DNA from: Streptomyces sp. SID13031
Lineage (GTDB): Bacteria; Actinomycetota; Actinomycetes; Propionibacteriales; Kribbellaceae
DNA length: 64,000 nucleotides
Assembly: GCF_010548305.1 (NCBI RefSeq)
Contig: NZ_JAAGLV010000025.1
Span: 1-64,000 of the forward strand
Direction: 5' to 3'
Shown here piece after piece: positions 17,930 to 26,769 of this stretch. The notes under the pieces were generated by a model that saw nothing but the letters and a program-made list of their open reading frames with translations, was not told the DNA's origin and ran no database searches. Both the position numbers and the translations under genes were made by a program. The first letter of the stretch is position 1; each line of letters opens with the position of its first letter.

Positions 17930-17995
17930 GATGATCTCCAGCTGTGAATTGCAGCCACTAAAGGAAGGCTAGATCGGTCCGCGCCGCCCGAGATC

Positions 17996-18024
17996 AGGTA
18001 ACACCCCCAGAGCACCCCCCAATG
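17996..18024 (-). promoter_or_regulatory. Paired G-tract element upstream of the DUF7455-P450-PEP operon
   Basis: Minus strand TTGGGGGGTGCTCTGGGGG followed by TGTTACCTGATC; 67 bp before ATG 17929. One of the best matches to the shared consensus. Confidence 0.7.
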
Positions 18025-18109
18025 CTTCAGCCGATCGAGGCGCTGTGGATCGGGGTCGCCGGCACCCGCACTTCTTCGGGGGGGTGTCTAAGGGGTCCGT
18101 TGCCTCAAG

Positions 18110-18300
18110 ACCGCTGAGAGCCATCGTTACCCGATCCGCCGAAGACGATATCTGCGCCGGTTCCACCCACTATGGTGTCGTTCCCACTCTCGCGAGCGAT
18201 GACGTCAACCGTCACCTTGTCAGAGAATTGGCCATCACTGACGGTCAGCGTCACGGTTGCCCGCCCACCTGCCCCGTCGCCACGGTGACGCTCAGGGTCG
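18110..18300 (-). pseudogene. Fragment of a secreted RTX-type calcium-binding repeat protein
   Basis: Minus-strand frame reads ATVTLTVSDGQFSDKVTVDV then GNDTIVGGTGADIVFGGSGN, two nonapeptide RTX repeats after a cadherin-like strand. No start, no signal peptide, frameshifted at its left. A remnant only. Confidence 0.65.
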
Positions 18301-18822
18301 AGTCGCACCTGATCCCGTGCGCTGGATGTTGGCGTTAGGCAAGAACTGCTGATTGGACGACGCAGCAGCCACTGCAGCTCTGCCGCGGGATCATCGACAT
18401 CTGTCAGCAGCATGCCCATCGTCACTTGAGCAGTACTGCTCAAGGCCCTCCTGCTCCCGCCGAGACCGCCAGCGCCCTGTTCTGCGACGAATCAAACCTC
18501 AGATTGAGATCGTACTGGATTGTATTCTCATTGCTGCCATCAGCACGCCACAGCTCGACTCCGTGCGATCCATCACTCGCACTCCAGCAAAAAGACTCCA
18601 TTCACGGACAATTGAGATGGTCCACGAGCTACTGCCTGGATGTACATCCTAAACGATCGAATTCCCCCGCGGCCTCACCATTGCTCTGCCACAACTCTAG
18701 GCCGCTGGATAGTCATCATCTGCCGCGCCACAGTTCGCCGCTCACGTCACCGGGCACGGAGGAGTCGTCCGTACCCTCCGACGCTCGGCCAGGCGAGCAC
18801 AGTCCTCAGCTGGACCAGGAAG
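18301..18822. other. No gene seen
   Basis: Both strands are broken by frequent stops and no ribosome site or family motif is visible. Base composition is lower in GC than the neighbours. Confidence 0.6.
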
Positions 18823-18856
18823 TGTTGGGGGGTTCATGAGGCGGAGCACCCCAATG
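18823..18856 (+). promoter_or_regulatory. Weak paired G-tract element upstream of secreted protein A
   Basis: TTGGGGGGTTCATGAGGCGG then AGCACCCC, 95 bp before TTG 18951. The first tract is good, the second is weak. Confidence 0.4.
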
Positions 18857-18950
18857 TGGATGTCGGCTGACAGACGCAGCGTGTGGGGTCAGTTCACTCG
18901 TCCGGCTCGCCCCGCCCCGGGCACCGGCGTCAATCGATCGGAGCACTGCC

Positions 18951-19556
18951 TTGCCAGGAAGAAAGAATCACATCCGTCGCGCATTGGCCGGCATGATGGC
19001 TGTCGGTGCGGCGTTGTCGCTCGGACAGTTGCCTGCCTCCGCAGTAACCGGTGCACTGGAGTTCTACCGGTTCGACTGTGTTGAGGAAACGAACGAGGTG
19101 GGCAGCGACAGCCCGTACTTCCTCGTCTTCACTGCTAGCGGCACGAATGCGGACACCGACCAGCTCGCCATGGTTCGCCATTCCAGTTGGGACGATGAGG
19201 TCGACACCGGCAATATCTACCGACCGCGCGCTGCTATCCCAACCACGCGGCCGATCAGCAACAACTCGTTCGTACTCGTTGCCGTTGTCGAAGAGGATGC
19301 TGGGACAGACCTCGAGTCGGCCGATGTGACCAGTATCCGCAACCTCATGCACAACGCCTATCAGAACAGCTTCTGGATGCCGCCTGCCACGCGAGTGAGC
19401 AGCATGCGTGCGGCGTTCGCGGAGTCCGTTGGTCGATACATGGTGAATGACGACTACCTGGGCAGCGCGCTCGTGCCTATGGGCGGCACCACGATTCCTG
19501 CGGTTGAGGTAGCCGGCGACGGCGGTCGCTATCGGATGTACTTCCGAACCGCCTGA
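18951..19556 (+). CDS. Secreted protein of family A (copy 1)
   Basis: 201 residues. Signal peptide: basic RKNHIRRA, hydrophobic LAGMMAVGAALSLGQL and cleavage near PASAV. The mature part has VLVAVVEEDAGTDLESADV and LMHNAYQNSFWMPPATRV. TTG 18951 has GGAG eight bases upstream. A clear relative is at 29416-30045 (ALVEEDAANDLSGSDLANI) and a fragment at 39628 (MHNAYQANFWPPADQRV). No known family. Followed by a strong hairpin terminator. Confidence 0.75.
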   Translation: MPGRKNHIRRALAGMMAVGAALSLGQLPASAVTGALEFYRFDCVEETNEVGSDSPYFLVFTASGTNADTDQLAMVRHSSWDDEVDTGNIYRPRAAIPTTRPISNNSFVLVAVVEEDAGTDLESADVTSIRNLMHNAYQNSFWMPPATRVSSMRAAFAESVGRYMVNDDYLGSALVPMGGTTIPAVEVAGDGGRYRMYFRTA

Positions 19557-19569
19557 GCCCGTACTGGAC

Positions 19570-19606
19570 GACCTCTCACCGGACTCGAAGGGTCCGGTGA
19601 GAGGTC
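19570..19606 (+). terminator. Perfect 15-bp hairpin after secreted protein A
   Basis: GACCTCTCACCGGAC (19570-19584) pairs fully with GTCCGGTGAGAGGTC (19592-19606), seven-base loop, 14 bases after the stop. No T-tract. Confidence 0.85.
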
Positions 19607-19638
19607 CTTCTGCGCAACCACATGAGGTGCAACAGATA

Positions 19639-20877
19639 ATGATCAGAGTAGGTTTGACCAGTCGGGCAGCCATGATCCTGGCGGCCCAAGCGGGCGGCAT
19701 GGCACAGGCAACTGCTGTCGATCGGCAGCAGACCACGCAGATCCAAGCCGGCGATCCTTCACTCCAGCGCGCTCGGGACCTGATTGAGGCGGCCCAGTGG
19801 CACCCTCGTGCCGACAAGGCCACGTTTCTCGTGACTTTGGATCCCACGGGCACCCGGTACCGCGTCAGTATCGACCGCAAAGAGACACAAGCCGGTAAGG
19901 CACTCAAACATCTGCTGGGTGACAGCGTCGAGCTACCCAGGGTTCGATCTGACGACCGTCAGAGACGGCGGCTCCTACGCGGCGAGGGTCTACTCCGGTC
20001 CTCTTATCGCGGGCACAGAGGATGTCATGCAGGGTCCAGTGGTAGCAGCGGCTGACCCCGCTCCCGGCGACCGCGTCTGCGTGAGCGGGATCAACTTCGG
20101 CGCGCAGTGCAACGCAACTGTTCAGCCGGCCTGACGGCTATGCACCAGCCCGATGGGTGGACCTGGAACTTGATGTCAGCGACGAACTTCTCGGTAGCTC
20201 TCGCAATTCAGGGAGATTCTGGCGCACCGATCTACTCAATCGCCGCTGCCAACGGGGTCGTTGCCCACGGAATCCTGGTCGCGTGTCTGACACCGGACAC
20301 ACAATCGTGTTTCACAGCGTGTCCACCATCCGTGATCGTCTCGGCGTCGAGATCGCGACGCAACCCGTATATATGCCGGCGACTGGACGCTGGAGTACAA
20401 GATGCCACCACTAGGTACCTACAGCGAGGTGGGTTCAGACACCTGGGCACTGGGACGGAGCGCGACAGAGGCAGCGCAACGGAGCATCATGCTTCAATCC
20501 TTCGAGCAGGCGCGGGCGGGGCCAGGGTCTTCGATGGCCAATTTCAGCGTCCGGTTCACAGAATCGAACGAGGTCCGCGATTCGCTGGTTACGTTCACGA
20601 ACAGAAATAGAAGTTTCATCTCCCAGCCCTATCCACTACCGCAGGGTGCTTCGAAGAGAAAGTCATCCCGGAGGGAATGCCGATGTGGGGCGACTGGGAC
20701 AGGTCGATAACAGGAGTGCTTTCATCCGAGTCCGATGCGGCTGCCTACCATTACGCAACCGCGCCGAGCCACGGCATGTATTACTGTAGATACACAGCGG
20801 AGCCGCAGGTCTACAACTCGTTCACGTTGAGGTACACGAAGGTGACCGCGGTCACGTGCACCTCGAGACTCACCTAA
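19639..20877 (+). pseudogene. Trypsin-like secreted protease, decayed copy
   Basis: Pieces in several frames match the intact protease at 50135-51592: AQWHPRADKATFLVTLDPTG then KALKHLLGDSVEL; ADPAPGDRVCVSGINFGAQC; IQGDSGAPIYS (the catalytic Ser); VFHSVSTIRDRLGVEI; MANFSVRFTESNEV with SFISQPYPLP; and HGMYYCRYTA to the end. The segment with the catalytic His (TAGHC) is deleted and there are at least four frameshifts. A remnant of duplication. Confidence 0.88.
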
Positions 20878-20890
20878 GACCCGCAAAGCC

Positions 20891-20918
20891 GGCGGCCGCC
20901 GCGCACGCGCGGCGGCCG
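20891..20918 (+). terminator. Perfect 14-bp hairpin with a two-base loop
   Basis: GGCGGCCGCCGCGC (20891-20904) is followed by AC and then its exact complement, ending about 20920. It starts 14 bases after the protease remnant's stop. No T-tract. Confidence 0.7.
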
Positions 20919-20920
20919 CC

Positions 20921-21875
20921 GAGGATCGCGATACTCGGAGGAGACCAGCATCGCGAGGAGCTGGACCGGAACGCAGAGCCGATAGCACTTGCCGAGACAC
21001 CGCCCCGCGCCCCGACGGTCGACGTCGCGCGCCTTCGTGTTCCAGCGCCATAGACAAGATGCCTGATCGCTGACGAAGACCTACTCGGGCCCCACCCCCT
21101 ATCCCACCCCCAGGCTTTTGTCGGAACAGTCCGCCTGAGCAGTCGTGACAGAGTGCCGGGCCGCGGAATCCCAGATCCAACAATCGGGGGTCTGGGTCAG
21201 GGGCACCCTAGCGATAGATGTCCGGCGCGACGGCAAGCTGGTTTGGTAGCCGGCAGAGATGCCACCCATCCGCAGGCCACATGAGCCGCACCAGCAGCGA
21301 TCGCCCGTTTGCTGGAACGTGAACCATCGGCCCACCGTGCAGGTTGTCTTCAGCGACCAGCCTGACAACGACGATGAGGCGCTCTTCCGCTGGCTGTGCG
21401 GCGCCCGTCCTCTGAGGTTGGCTGTGCAGCGAACCCGCTGACCGGATTGGAGCGGGTCTATACCGCCGCGGTCGGCGAGACTTTCTACAACCAAGTACTG
21501 TCAGACGAGAGCGTGACGCTCGGCCTCAGCGCGACAGCTGAATACCTGCGGCCACAAGGCGCCGCTGCCTCATCAAGCAGACCACACGTGCATGACAATC
21601 CGCGGCGCGTGCGCGTACGGCGTCGAAATGATCACCAATCACTTTACTGGCGCTTTCTAGGACAGCGAACTGCTCCGCGTCGAACTATTTGCCAGATCAG
21701 TCTCGCGCAGGTGACGCGCATCAGACTTCGCAACTAACCCCGTATGCGGCGCCGGCGGTCGGTAGAGGTAAAGCTTTGGGTGACGGCAGGGGGAGATCTC
21801 ACGCCCACTTACACCTCCAGACAAGTAGAGTGACACCGAATTTACGATGTTCACTCAAACGGAAAGTATGCTACC
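20921..21875. other. Degraded sequence, no assignable gene
   Basis: Short frames such as VVFSDQPDNDDEALFRWLC (about 21340) and NPLTGLERVYTAAVGETFYN (about 21430) read like protein but lie in different frames with stops between, suggesting a ruined secreted-protein gene. A G-tract pair on the minus strand (21087-21115, CTGGGGGTGGGATAGGGGGT) resembles the shared element but has no recognised gene downstream. Confidence 0.4.
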
Positions 21876-22355
21876 GTGCGGAAAAAGCTGTTTCGCTTCA
21901 CAATTGCGACACCAATCGTCGCCGGTGTCGCCCTAGTCGGGCCGGCAATTTCGGCGGAAGCAGGGGGCGGACCGTCCGGGGGCAGCATCTCCGGAGTATG
22001 CGGCCCATATCAACCGGCGGCACGCGGCGTCCGATCTGCTATGTGTATCGAAAAGCAGACCGCGGAGCCTTCGGGCGCGGTGACAGTGCGCACGACATTG
22101 AGTTTTCATGTCGACAGTGCAATCCCGAGCTTCCCGTTTCGATTCGCCGGGCGGATCCAGGTAGACCCAGGAAGTGTGAGCGCAATGCCAAGCTGCACAC
22201 TGACAAAGGTCAGCGCCACCAGTTATGAATGCTCTTCGGAATGGCTTCCCGACACCGATATGTCGGAAGATCAGGGAGTATCTCAATGGAGCCTTCGGAA
22301 CTGGTCGGACAGCCTCGTCATCTACCGCATCTACGACACGAGCCCTCTCTTGTAG
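21876..22355 (+). CDS. Small secreted protein
   Basis: 159 residues. GTG start; RKKLFRFTIATPIVAGVALV is a typical signal peptide with cleavage after about ISAEA. The mature part has four Cys (VCGPYQP, MCIEKQ, SCTLTK, ECSSEW), compatible with two disulfides and a beta-rich domain (GAVTVRTTLSFHVDSAIPSF). A G-rich stretch at about 21778-21800 upstream loosely resembles the shared element. No family recognised. Followed by a strong terminator. Confidence 0.65.
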   Translation: MRKKLFRFTIATPIVAGVALVGPAISAEAGGGPSGGSISGVCGPYQPAARGVRSAMCIEKQTAEPSGAVTVRTTLSFHVDSAIPSFPFRFAGRIQVDPGSVSAMPSCTLTKVSATSYECSSEWLPDTDMSEDQGVSQWSLRNWSDSLVIYRIYDTSPLL

Positions 22356-22397
22356 CAACGGCGACGAGGCCGACCGCGATCGGTTCAGCGTCATCGA

Positions 22398-22429
22398 GCC
22401 CGGCGGCTCTCTGTTGAGAGCCGCCGGGC
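22398..22429 (+). terminator. Perfect 14-bp hairpin
   Basis: GCCCGGCGGCTCTC pairs with GAGAGCCGCCGGGC around TGTT, 43 bases after the stop at 22355. Confidence 0.85.
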
Positions 22430-22497
22430 GAGCCGCGACGACAACTTCCGCAGACGTCAGGACAGCCTCACCAAATCTCCTCAGGCAGCAGAAGCTT

Positions 22498-22974
22498 TCA
22501 ACAAGCCACACGCCGGTACTGCAGATAGGTGTCAGAGGTCAGGGGTGAACGCGGGACCCGCTCATTGGTGAGGACGAATCCATACCATCCGCTGCGTGGC
22601 GCGGTGTAGCGAAGGGTTCTGGTTCCTGTGTCAGTCGGCCTGTAGGGCATGGATGCCACGGCCGCACTCCTACACTCACACCTGTCGGGGAGCCATGCAT
22701 GTCGGGCATCAAGTACATGCCGCCTACGTTGTAGCGAAAGTTCGACGCCGCCGCTCTCCGGCCAGGGCTCCGACTTCAGGGCGACCGCTGACCAGTGCCT
22801 GCTAGTCGTCTGCACGATGTAACAGGACGATTCCACGTCCCCGGTACCAGACATACGGCCGGGCGCGAGTGGCACGCAGGGCGGATCGGCCGCTGCCGGG
22901 CTCATGTGAAGCAGGGATCCTGCGATGCCGAGTGCCACCACCACGCACGTGTGCCTGAAGAGTCGTGTCCGCAT
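22498..22974 (-). pseudogene. Small secreted protein with two compensating frameshifts
   Basis: 158 codons as one frame. Signal peptide LFRHTCVVVALGIAGSLLHM, cleavage near PAAADP. The middle is out of frame: another frame reads NVGGMYLMPDMHGSPTG, which fits the protein better, and the original frame resumes at TLRYTAPRSGWYGFVLTNE, a pre-peptidase-like beta domain end. Either decayed or affected by two sequence errors. A palindromic G/C-tract (23055-23076) lies about 81 bp upstream. Confidence 0.6.
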
Positions 22975-23054
22975 ACCAGCTCCATTCTGACTATGTTCTG
23001 GCGCGACGGGTCCTTAGGTTCTCGCCGTACGGTATGGCTCACTGCCGATCTTCG

Positions 23055-23076
23055 CCTTGGGGCCAGGCCCCCAGGG
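23055..23076 (-). promoter_or_regulatory. Palindromic G-tract element upstream of the 22498-22974 gene
   Basis: Minus strand CCTGGGGGCCTGGCCCCAAG, 81 bp before the start. Same spacing as the shared element but with the second tract inverted, like the copy at 51662-51682. Confidence 0.35.
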
Positions 23077-23134
23077 CAAGGCCCGACAATCGGCAGCACA
23101 TCAGCCATGAATCGCTGACACGGCAGTATCGATG

Positions 23135-23168
23135 GATGGGGGGGTACGTAGGGGGTGCCCTGACGCGG
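23135..23168 (+). promoter_or_regulatory. Paired G-tract element upstream of the decayed hydrolase
   Basis: ATGGGGGGGTACGTAGGGGG then TGCCCTGACGCGG, 75 bp before ATG 23243. The tail CCCTGACGCGG is identical in the copy at 45761-45794 before the intact hydrolase. Confidence 0.7.
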
Positions 23169-23242
23169 ACGACAACGGCTTGGCTCGACCATTCAGACAG
23201 ACTTATGAACTGTCTGTTCTGTCGACCGAAAGAGGAAGCACG

Positions 23243-24045
23243 ATGCTCAAAGCCTTCCTGGCCAGTGCGGTCATGGTCGGGCGGTTGGCCACACTCCTTA
23301 CCAACGCCTGTCAGGTCTTATGGCAGGTGCAGCCGATGAAGTCGATCTACCGCAGCCTTGCGGGCCGAGACATCGTGCGGCAATGGTGCGCTGGTCAGCT
23401 CGAAACGTGGCCGGTTCCGCACGAGCGGGTCGTATCGCACCTCTGCGGAGCCGAGACACATCTAGTAGTCGCCGGCTCCGGCACGACTACCGTCGTCTTC
23501 GTACCGGGCAGGAACTTCAACGCCGCGGCTTCCCTGGCCCCTTGGCCTGGCCCTTTCCCGACGGCACCGAGTGATCATGCCGGACGTACCCGGCCAGCCT
23601 GGGCTCAGCTCGGACGAGCGCAATCCGTGCGAGCACGGATTGGACTGGTACGGCGCCTGGTTGGATGCCGTCACGGAGTTCGCGGCGGACAGGCGCGGCC
23701 CGTTGGTGCTCATGGGCCACTCGTTCGGCGGAGCGATCGCGCTCTCGACCAGCCGGCCGAGATCACCGGCCTGAACTGGTGGACTGGATGACTCTGGTCG
23801 CACGGCACTCCCGTTCGAGCGGTGCGCCCGGTGAGGCGACGATCGCGGCCGATGCCACTCCTACCCTGCTTGCCTCAGGCAAGCACGACGTTTTCTGCCA
23901 TCAGAGCGACTCGCCCAGGCTGCCAGACGCAAAGCTGGGTATCGAGATGGAGACTGTCACCCCGGTGGCTACCTACTCGTGGAAGAGTGTCCAGAACAGC
24001 TCGCCGCGATGGTCGACCGACTCGCTCTCGGATGACGCGACTTCG
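23243..24045 (+). pseudogene. Secreted-peptide/alpha-beta hydrolase locus, decayed copy
   Basis: Paralogue of 45873-46860. It opens with AGAGGAAGCACGATG as there, a hydrophobic leader, then MKSIYRSLAGRDIVRQWC and HLVVAGSGTTTVVFVPG. Frameshifts follow; another frame gives MPDVPGQPGLSSDER and VLMGHSFGGAIALS (nucleophile Ser), then an internal deletion, then VDWMTLVARHSRSSGAPGEA. The leader is fused in frame to the hydrolase here, unlike in the intact copy, because of an indel. Confidence 0.88.
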
Positions 24046-24081
24046 ACCTCAATCAGTCGTGCGAGATGGAGCGGTAAGGGA

Positions 24082-24234
24082 TCACCCATCACCTCGAGCT
24101 AGCCGGCGAACATTCCGGATGGATTGTTCGACGGCCGCAGGTGTCGTCCTGTCATCGTCAGACTCCTCGGCCGACTGGTCGACACCTTGGGCTACCAGGC
24201 GGGCCAGTACCCGGCCGACAAGTGAGCCGATCAC
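24082..24234 (-). CDS. Microprotein 4 of a four-gene operon
   Basis: 50 residues from GTG (24234-24232), whose G is shared with the TAG stop of the preceding gene. Sequence IGSLVGRVLARLVAQGVDQS then acidic SAEESDDD and a basic end RNVRRLARGD. Soluble amphipathic helix likely. No family recognised. Support comes from the stop/start overlap and codon use. Confidence 0.6.
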   Translation of the reverse strand: MIGSLVGRVLARLVAQGVDQSAEESDDDRTTPAAVEQSIRNVRRLARGDG

Positions 24235-24491
24235 TACGACCCTCCCAGACGTCGAGACAGGCCACGAATCGAGCCATCAGTTGAGGACACGATCTCGACG
24301 CTTCGGCCTGCCCGAGTTGACGATTGCGAATCTGATCGCACTGCCGTGGCACCAGAGGAGCCGTGATGGGTGGGCCTAGCGGCCTCCCTGGGCTCCTCTC
24401 CATCAGCCCACCACATAGCAGCAGGAAGTCCAGCCATCATCAGCACAACGAGGACGGCAAGAGGCACCGCGATGGCACGCGCCACGTTCAT
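24234..24491 (-). CDS. Microprotein 3, small membrane protein
   Basis: 85 residues. One N-terminal membrane helix (AIAVPLAVLVVLMMAGLPAA) followed by a polar Ser/Arg-rich tail. ATG overlaps the previous stop as ATGA. Could be a lipid-anchored or single-pass partner of its neighbours. No family recognised. Confidence 0.65.
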   Translation of the reverse strand: MNVARAIAVPLAVLVVLMMAGLPAAMWWADGEEPREAARPTHHGSSGATAVRSDSQSSTRAGRSVEIVSSTDGSIRGLSRRLGGS

Positions 24492-24784
24492 GGTCGCTCC
24501 CAGGCAGCTTCAGAGCGGAGGGCCTCGCCGCAGACTCTGGTGTGCCGATACTGCTCGAACAGTGCGCGCCGGACTGTCGTGGCGACCGCGTCGTACCCAC
24601 AACAGCGACAGAACACCAGGCGCCCGAAGTCGTAAACCTCGATCAGCACAGGCCGTTCATCAACCGCGCCGAGGAAGCCGTTCTCGATAGCTAGCAACCT
24701 GTTCAAGGATTCCAGGTCACTGGGCGCTGCACTCAGATGCTGATCACTGCTCGGACGCACCGAGTCATCGAGCGGGCCGCTCAT
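24488..24784 (-). CDS. Microprotein 2, Cys-rich protein
   Basis: 98 residues from ATG 24784, overlapping the previous stop as ATGA. Contains LLAIENGFLGAVDERPVLIE and FCRCCGYDAVATTVRRALFE with three clustered Cys and a fourth later (TRVCGEALR), suggesting a metal site. A longer TTG start at 24946 exists, but ATGA coupling favours 24784. No family recognised. Confidence 0.65.
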   Translation of the reverse strand: MSGPLDDSVRPSSDQHLSAAPSDLESLNRLLAIENGFLGAVDERPVLIEVYDFGRLVFCRCCGYDAVATTVRRALFEQYRHTRVCGEALRSEAAWERP

Positions 24785-24930
24785 GCTGTGCCTACAGCGA
24801 GATCGAGCGGTTGCGGTTCGACGAGTGCGGACGGAGCGTAGTACCGCGGCAAGAGCATCGCGTGGGCGATGTCTGCATCGCCAACTCGAGCGTGCGCCGG
24901 CGAAGCTGATGTAGTTCCAAGTGGGGCCAT
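24781..24930 (-). CDS. Microprotein 1, first gene of the operon
   Basis: 49 residues from ATG 24930, missed by length-limited ORF calls. Reads MAPLGTTSASPAHARVGDAD, then IAHAMLLPRYYAPSALVEPQ and a short end. No signal peptide, no Cys. A paired G-tract element lies 68 bp upstream, matching the spacing at other genes, which supports this start. No strong ribosome site. Precursor peptide, regulator or structural microprotein are all possible. Confidence 0.6.
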   Translation of the reverse strand: MAPLGTTSASPAHARVGDADIAHAMLLPRYYAPSALVEPQPLDLAVGTA

Positions 24931-24997
24931 CACAGATCACGACCAATGGGTGGGAGCCTGCCTGACGTTCTCAGAGTCCCCCCTGGACCGCGAAGCG

Positions 24998-25033
24998 ACA
25001 TCCGGGCGGACCCCAAAGCAGGCCCCCAAGGAG
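24998..25033 (-). promoter_or_regulatory. Paired G-tract element upstream of the microprotein operon
   Basis: Minus strand TTGGGGGCCTGCTTTGGGG then TCCGCCCGGATG; 68 bp before ATG 24930. Shares TGCTTTGGGGT with the hydrolase copy at 45761. Confidence 0.7.
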
Positions 25034-25123
25034 CCCCAGCGTGCTGTGGGCCGTCTTCCACCCTTGCGCGAAAGCCCGCGGCCGAGGCTCAGTGCGGCAT
25101 ACCTGGGGTAGCCAGAGACCGAG

Positions 25124-25157
25124 GTTGGGGCCCGCGCTTGGGGTACCGCCCTAATGC
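25124..25157 (+). promoter_or_regulatory. Paired G-tract element upstream of the DUF7455-like gene
   Basis: TTGGGGCCCGCGCTTGGGGT then ACCGCCCTAATGC, 65 bp before ATG 25222. Confidence 0.7.
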
Positions 25158-25221
25158 GATCTTCTGCTGAGCGGCGGCATCGTGGTGTCAAGGACGCTAA
25201 CGAACCCATCCAGGAGGCGCC

Positions 25222-25428
25222 ATGAACGCCATCGATCTCACCGCGAAATGCACCCCTAGCGGGTCTGACGTCTGTGATCGGTGTGGTGCTCGGGCACAGG
25301 CGCTGGCACAGCTCGCTACTGGAGTGTTGGCGCTCTGTCGGCACCACAGGAACCAACACGCGCGGGCCATTCTCGCTGTTGGTGGTCGACTGATCGACCA
25401 TCCCGACAATCGGTCATCAGCAGCCTGA
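25222..25428 (+). CDS. DUF7455-like small zinc-binding protein
   Basis: 68 residues. VCDRCGARAQALAQLATG and LCRHHRNQH give the C-x2-C...C-x2-H site. AGGAGG lies seven bases before ATG. Stand-alone gene between its own paired G-tract element and a hairpin terminator. Function unknown; the family is widespread in actinobacteria. Confidence 0.8.
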   Translation: MNAIDLTAKCTPSGSDVCDRCGARAQALAQLATGVLALCRHHRNQHARAILAVGGRLIDHPDNRSSAA

Positions 25429-25444
25429 CGGCGTCAACTCAGCT

Positions 25445-25486
25445 CCGGCCGGTGCCGCATGCCCCCCGACTACCGGCACCGGCCGG
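25445..25486 (+). terminator. 13-bp hairpin after the DUF7455-like gene
   Basis: CCGGCCGGTGCCG (25445-25457) pairs with CGGCACCGGCCGG (25474-25486), 17 bases after the stop. Confidence 0.75.
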
Positions 25487-25537
25487 TCTCAGCAGTAGTA
25501 CCTAGTGAGGTGAGCGGTGAAGGGTCTCGTAAGCACC

Positions 25538-25825
25538 ATGGCTGACGATCTGGCATGTATACAGCGCCTCGTTACCGCCCACCCAGAACTCGCCGACACG
25601 ACGTACTGCTTGCTTCCTCGAATTGGTGGCCACATCGCTGTAGACGTGCACGGGGGTTACCGTGAGGCGATGCTGTGGCGCGCAGCCATCAACGGGCGAA
25701 TCTACCCGTCTCGTATCGATGCTCACGGCGTACGTCGGCAGCTGATCCTTGGCAGCGGTGTGAGCGCTGAAGTCAGCAGGCCTACCTTCGACAACTCGAC
25801 CGTTGGAGTCTCGCGAGCTGCCTAG
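25538..25825 (+). CDS. Hypothetical protein
   Basis: About 95 residues from ATG 25538 (MADDLACIQRLVTAHPELAD); an earlier start at 25517 (GTG) is open and has GAGGTGAG upstream. Contains GGHIAVDVHGGYREAMLWRA. No family recognised, no membrane segment. Codon use is acceptable for a real gene. Confidence 0.45.
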   Translation: MADDLACIQRLVTAHPELADTTYCLLPRIGGHIAVDVHGGYREAMLWRAAINGRIYPSRIDAHGVRRQLILGSGVSAEVSRPTFDNSTVGVSRAA

Positions 25826-25976
25826 ACCTACTGCCTGTGCTTCCCACCCGTTCAGGTGATTAGGGTCCGACCCCAATGCAGCCTGCCGACTCTGTCCGCG
25901 ACGATGAGTTTGAGCCGTCGTGAGTGAGGCAAATGGCCGGCCCTCAGCGCTCGCTGAACTTGGAGGATTAGACGAC

Positions 25977-26738
25977 ATGGAACGCACTTTTGACGGCAAA
26001 GTAGCCCTGGTGACCGGCGCTAGCGGTGGCATCGGCGCGGAGACAGCCAGACACCTAGCTCGGCAGGGAGCCCGGGTAGCAGTCGTTGCACGTCGCGATG
26101 AGCAGTCCCAAGCCGTGGTTGAACAAATCCGGGACACTGGCGGTCAAGCCGTCTTCGTCTGCGCCGATGTCTCGAACAGAGACAGTGTCGAGGGAATGGT
26201 GCACGAAGTCGTCGCGTGGGGTGGCGGCCTCGACATTGCTGTCAACAACGCGGCGATCCTGGGCGACCCCGGAGCCTCCACCGCTGATCTTGATCCGCGG
26301 GTATGGGACGAGGTGATACAGACCAACTTGTATGGGTTGTTCTATTGTCTCCAAGCCGAGATCAGGGTGATGCGTGACAACGGTGGCGCGATCGTGAATG
26401 TGCTGTCGACCGGCGCCCTGCGCGCGGCCGGCGCTGTTGCCCCGTACGTCGCTAGCAAGCACGCCGGACTCGGGCTCACCTACACAGCCGCTCACGAAGA
26501 GATCAAGAACGGCATCCGAATCAACGCACTATGCCCCGGCGGAACGCAGACCGACATGGCCGACATGATCAAAGCAGGGAACCCGAGCCTGTATGACAGC
26601 CTGGTGGCCAAATATCCAATCGGCAGATTTGCCACACCTGCCGAGCAGGCTGCGGTGATCGCATTCTTGTGCGGGCCAGATTCATCTTTCATCGTTGGCG
26701 CGCCGATCCTGACGGACGGCGGGTTTCTGTTGGTGTGA
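25977..26738 (+). CDS. Short-chain dehydrogenase/reductase
   Basis: 253 residues, classical SDR. TGASGGIG cofactor motif near residue 13, NNAA near 92, catalytic Ser in NVLSTGAL and YVASK (Tyr/Lys) near 160, and a C-terminal GAPILTDGGF. An Arg after the second strand (VVARRDE) suggests NADP(H). GGAGG ten bases before ATG 25977. It sits just before a ruined HMG-CoA reductase gene, so it may once have served a terpenoid or related pathway; substrate unknown. Confidence 0.88.
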   Translation: MERTFDGKVALVTGASGGIGAETARHLARQGARVAVVARRDEQSQAVVEQIRDTGGQAVFVCADVSNRDSVEGMVHEVVAWGGGLDIAVNNAAILGDPGASTADLDPRVWDEVIQTNLYGLFYCLQAEIRVMRDNGGAIVNVLSTGALRAAGAVAPYVASKHAGLGLTYTAAHEEIKNGIRINALCPGGTQTDMADMIKAGNPSLYDSLVAKYPIGRFATPAEQAAVIAFLCGPDSSFIVGAPILTDGGFLLV

Positions 26739-26769
26739 AAGGCTCAAGGAGCGGACATCAGTCCGAGAT

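Noticed and set aside
25859..25880. G/C-tract before the SDR as a member of the shared element
   Set aside because: TTAGGGTCCGACCCCAATG is palindromic and lacks the second tract; too weak to list.
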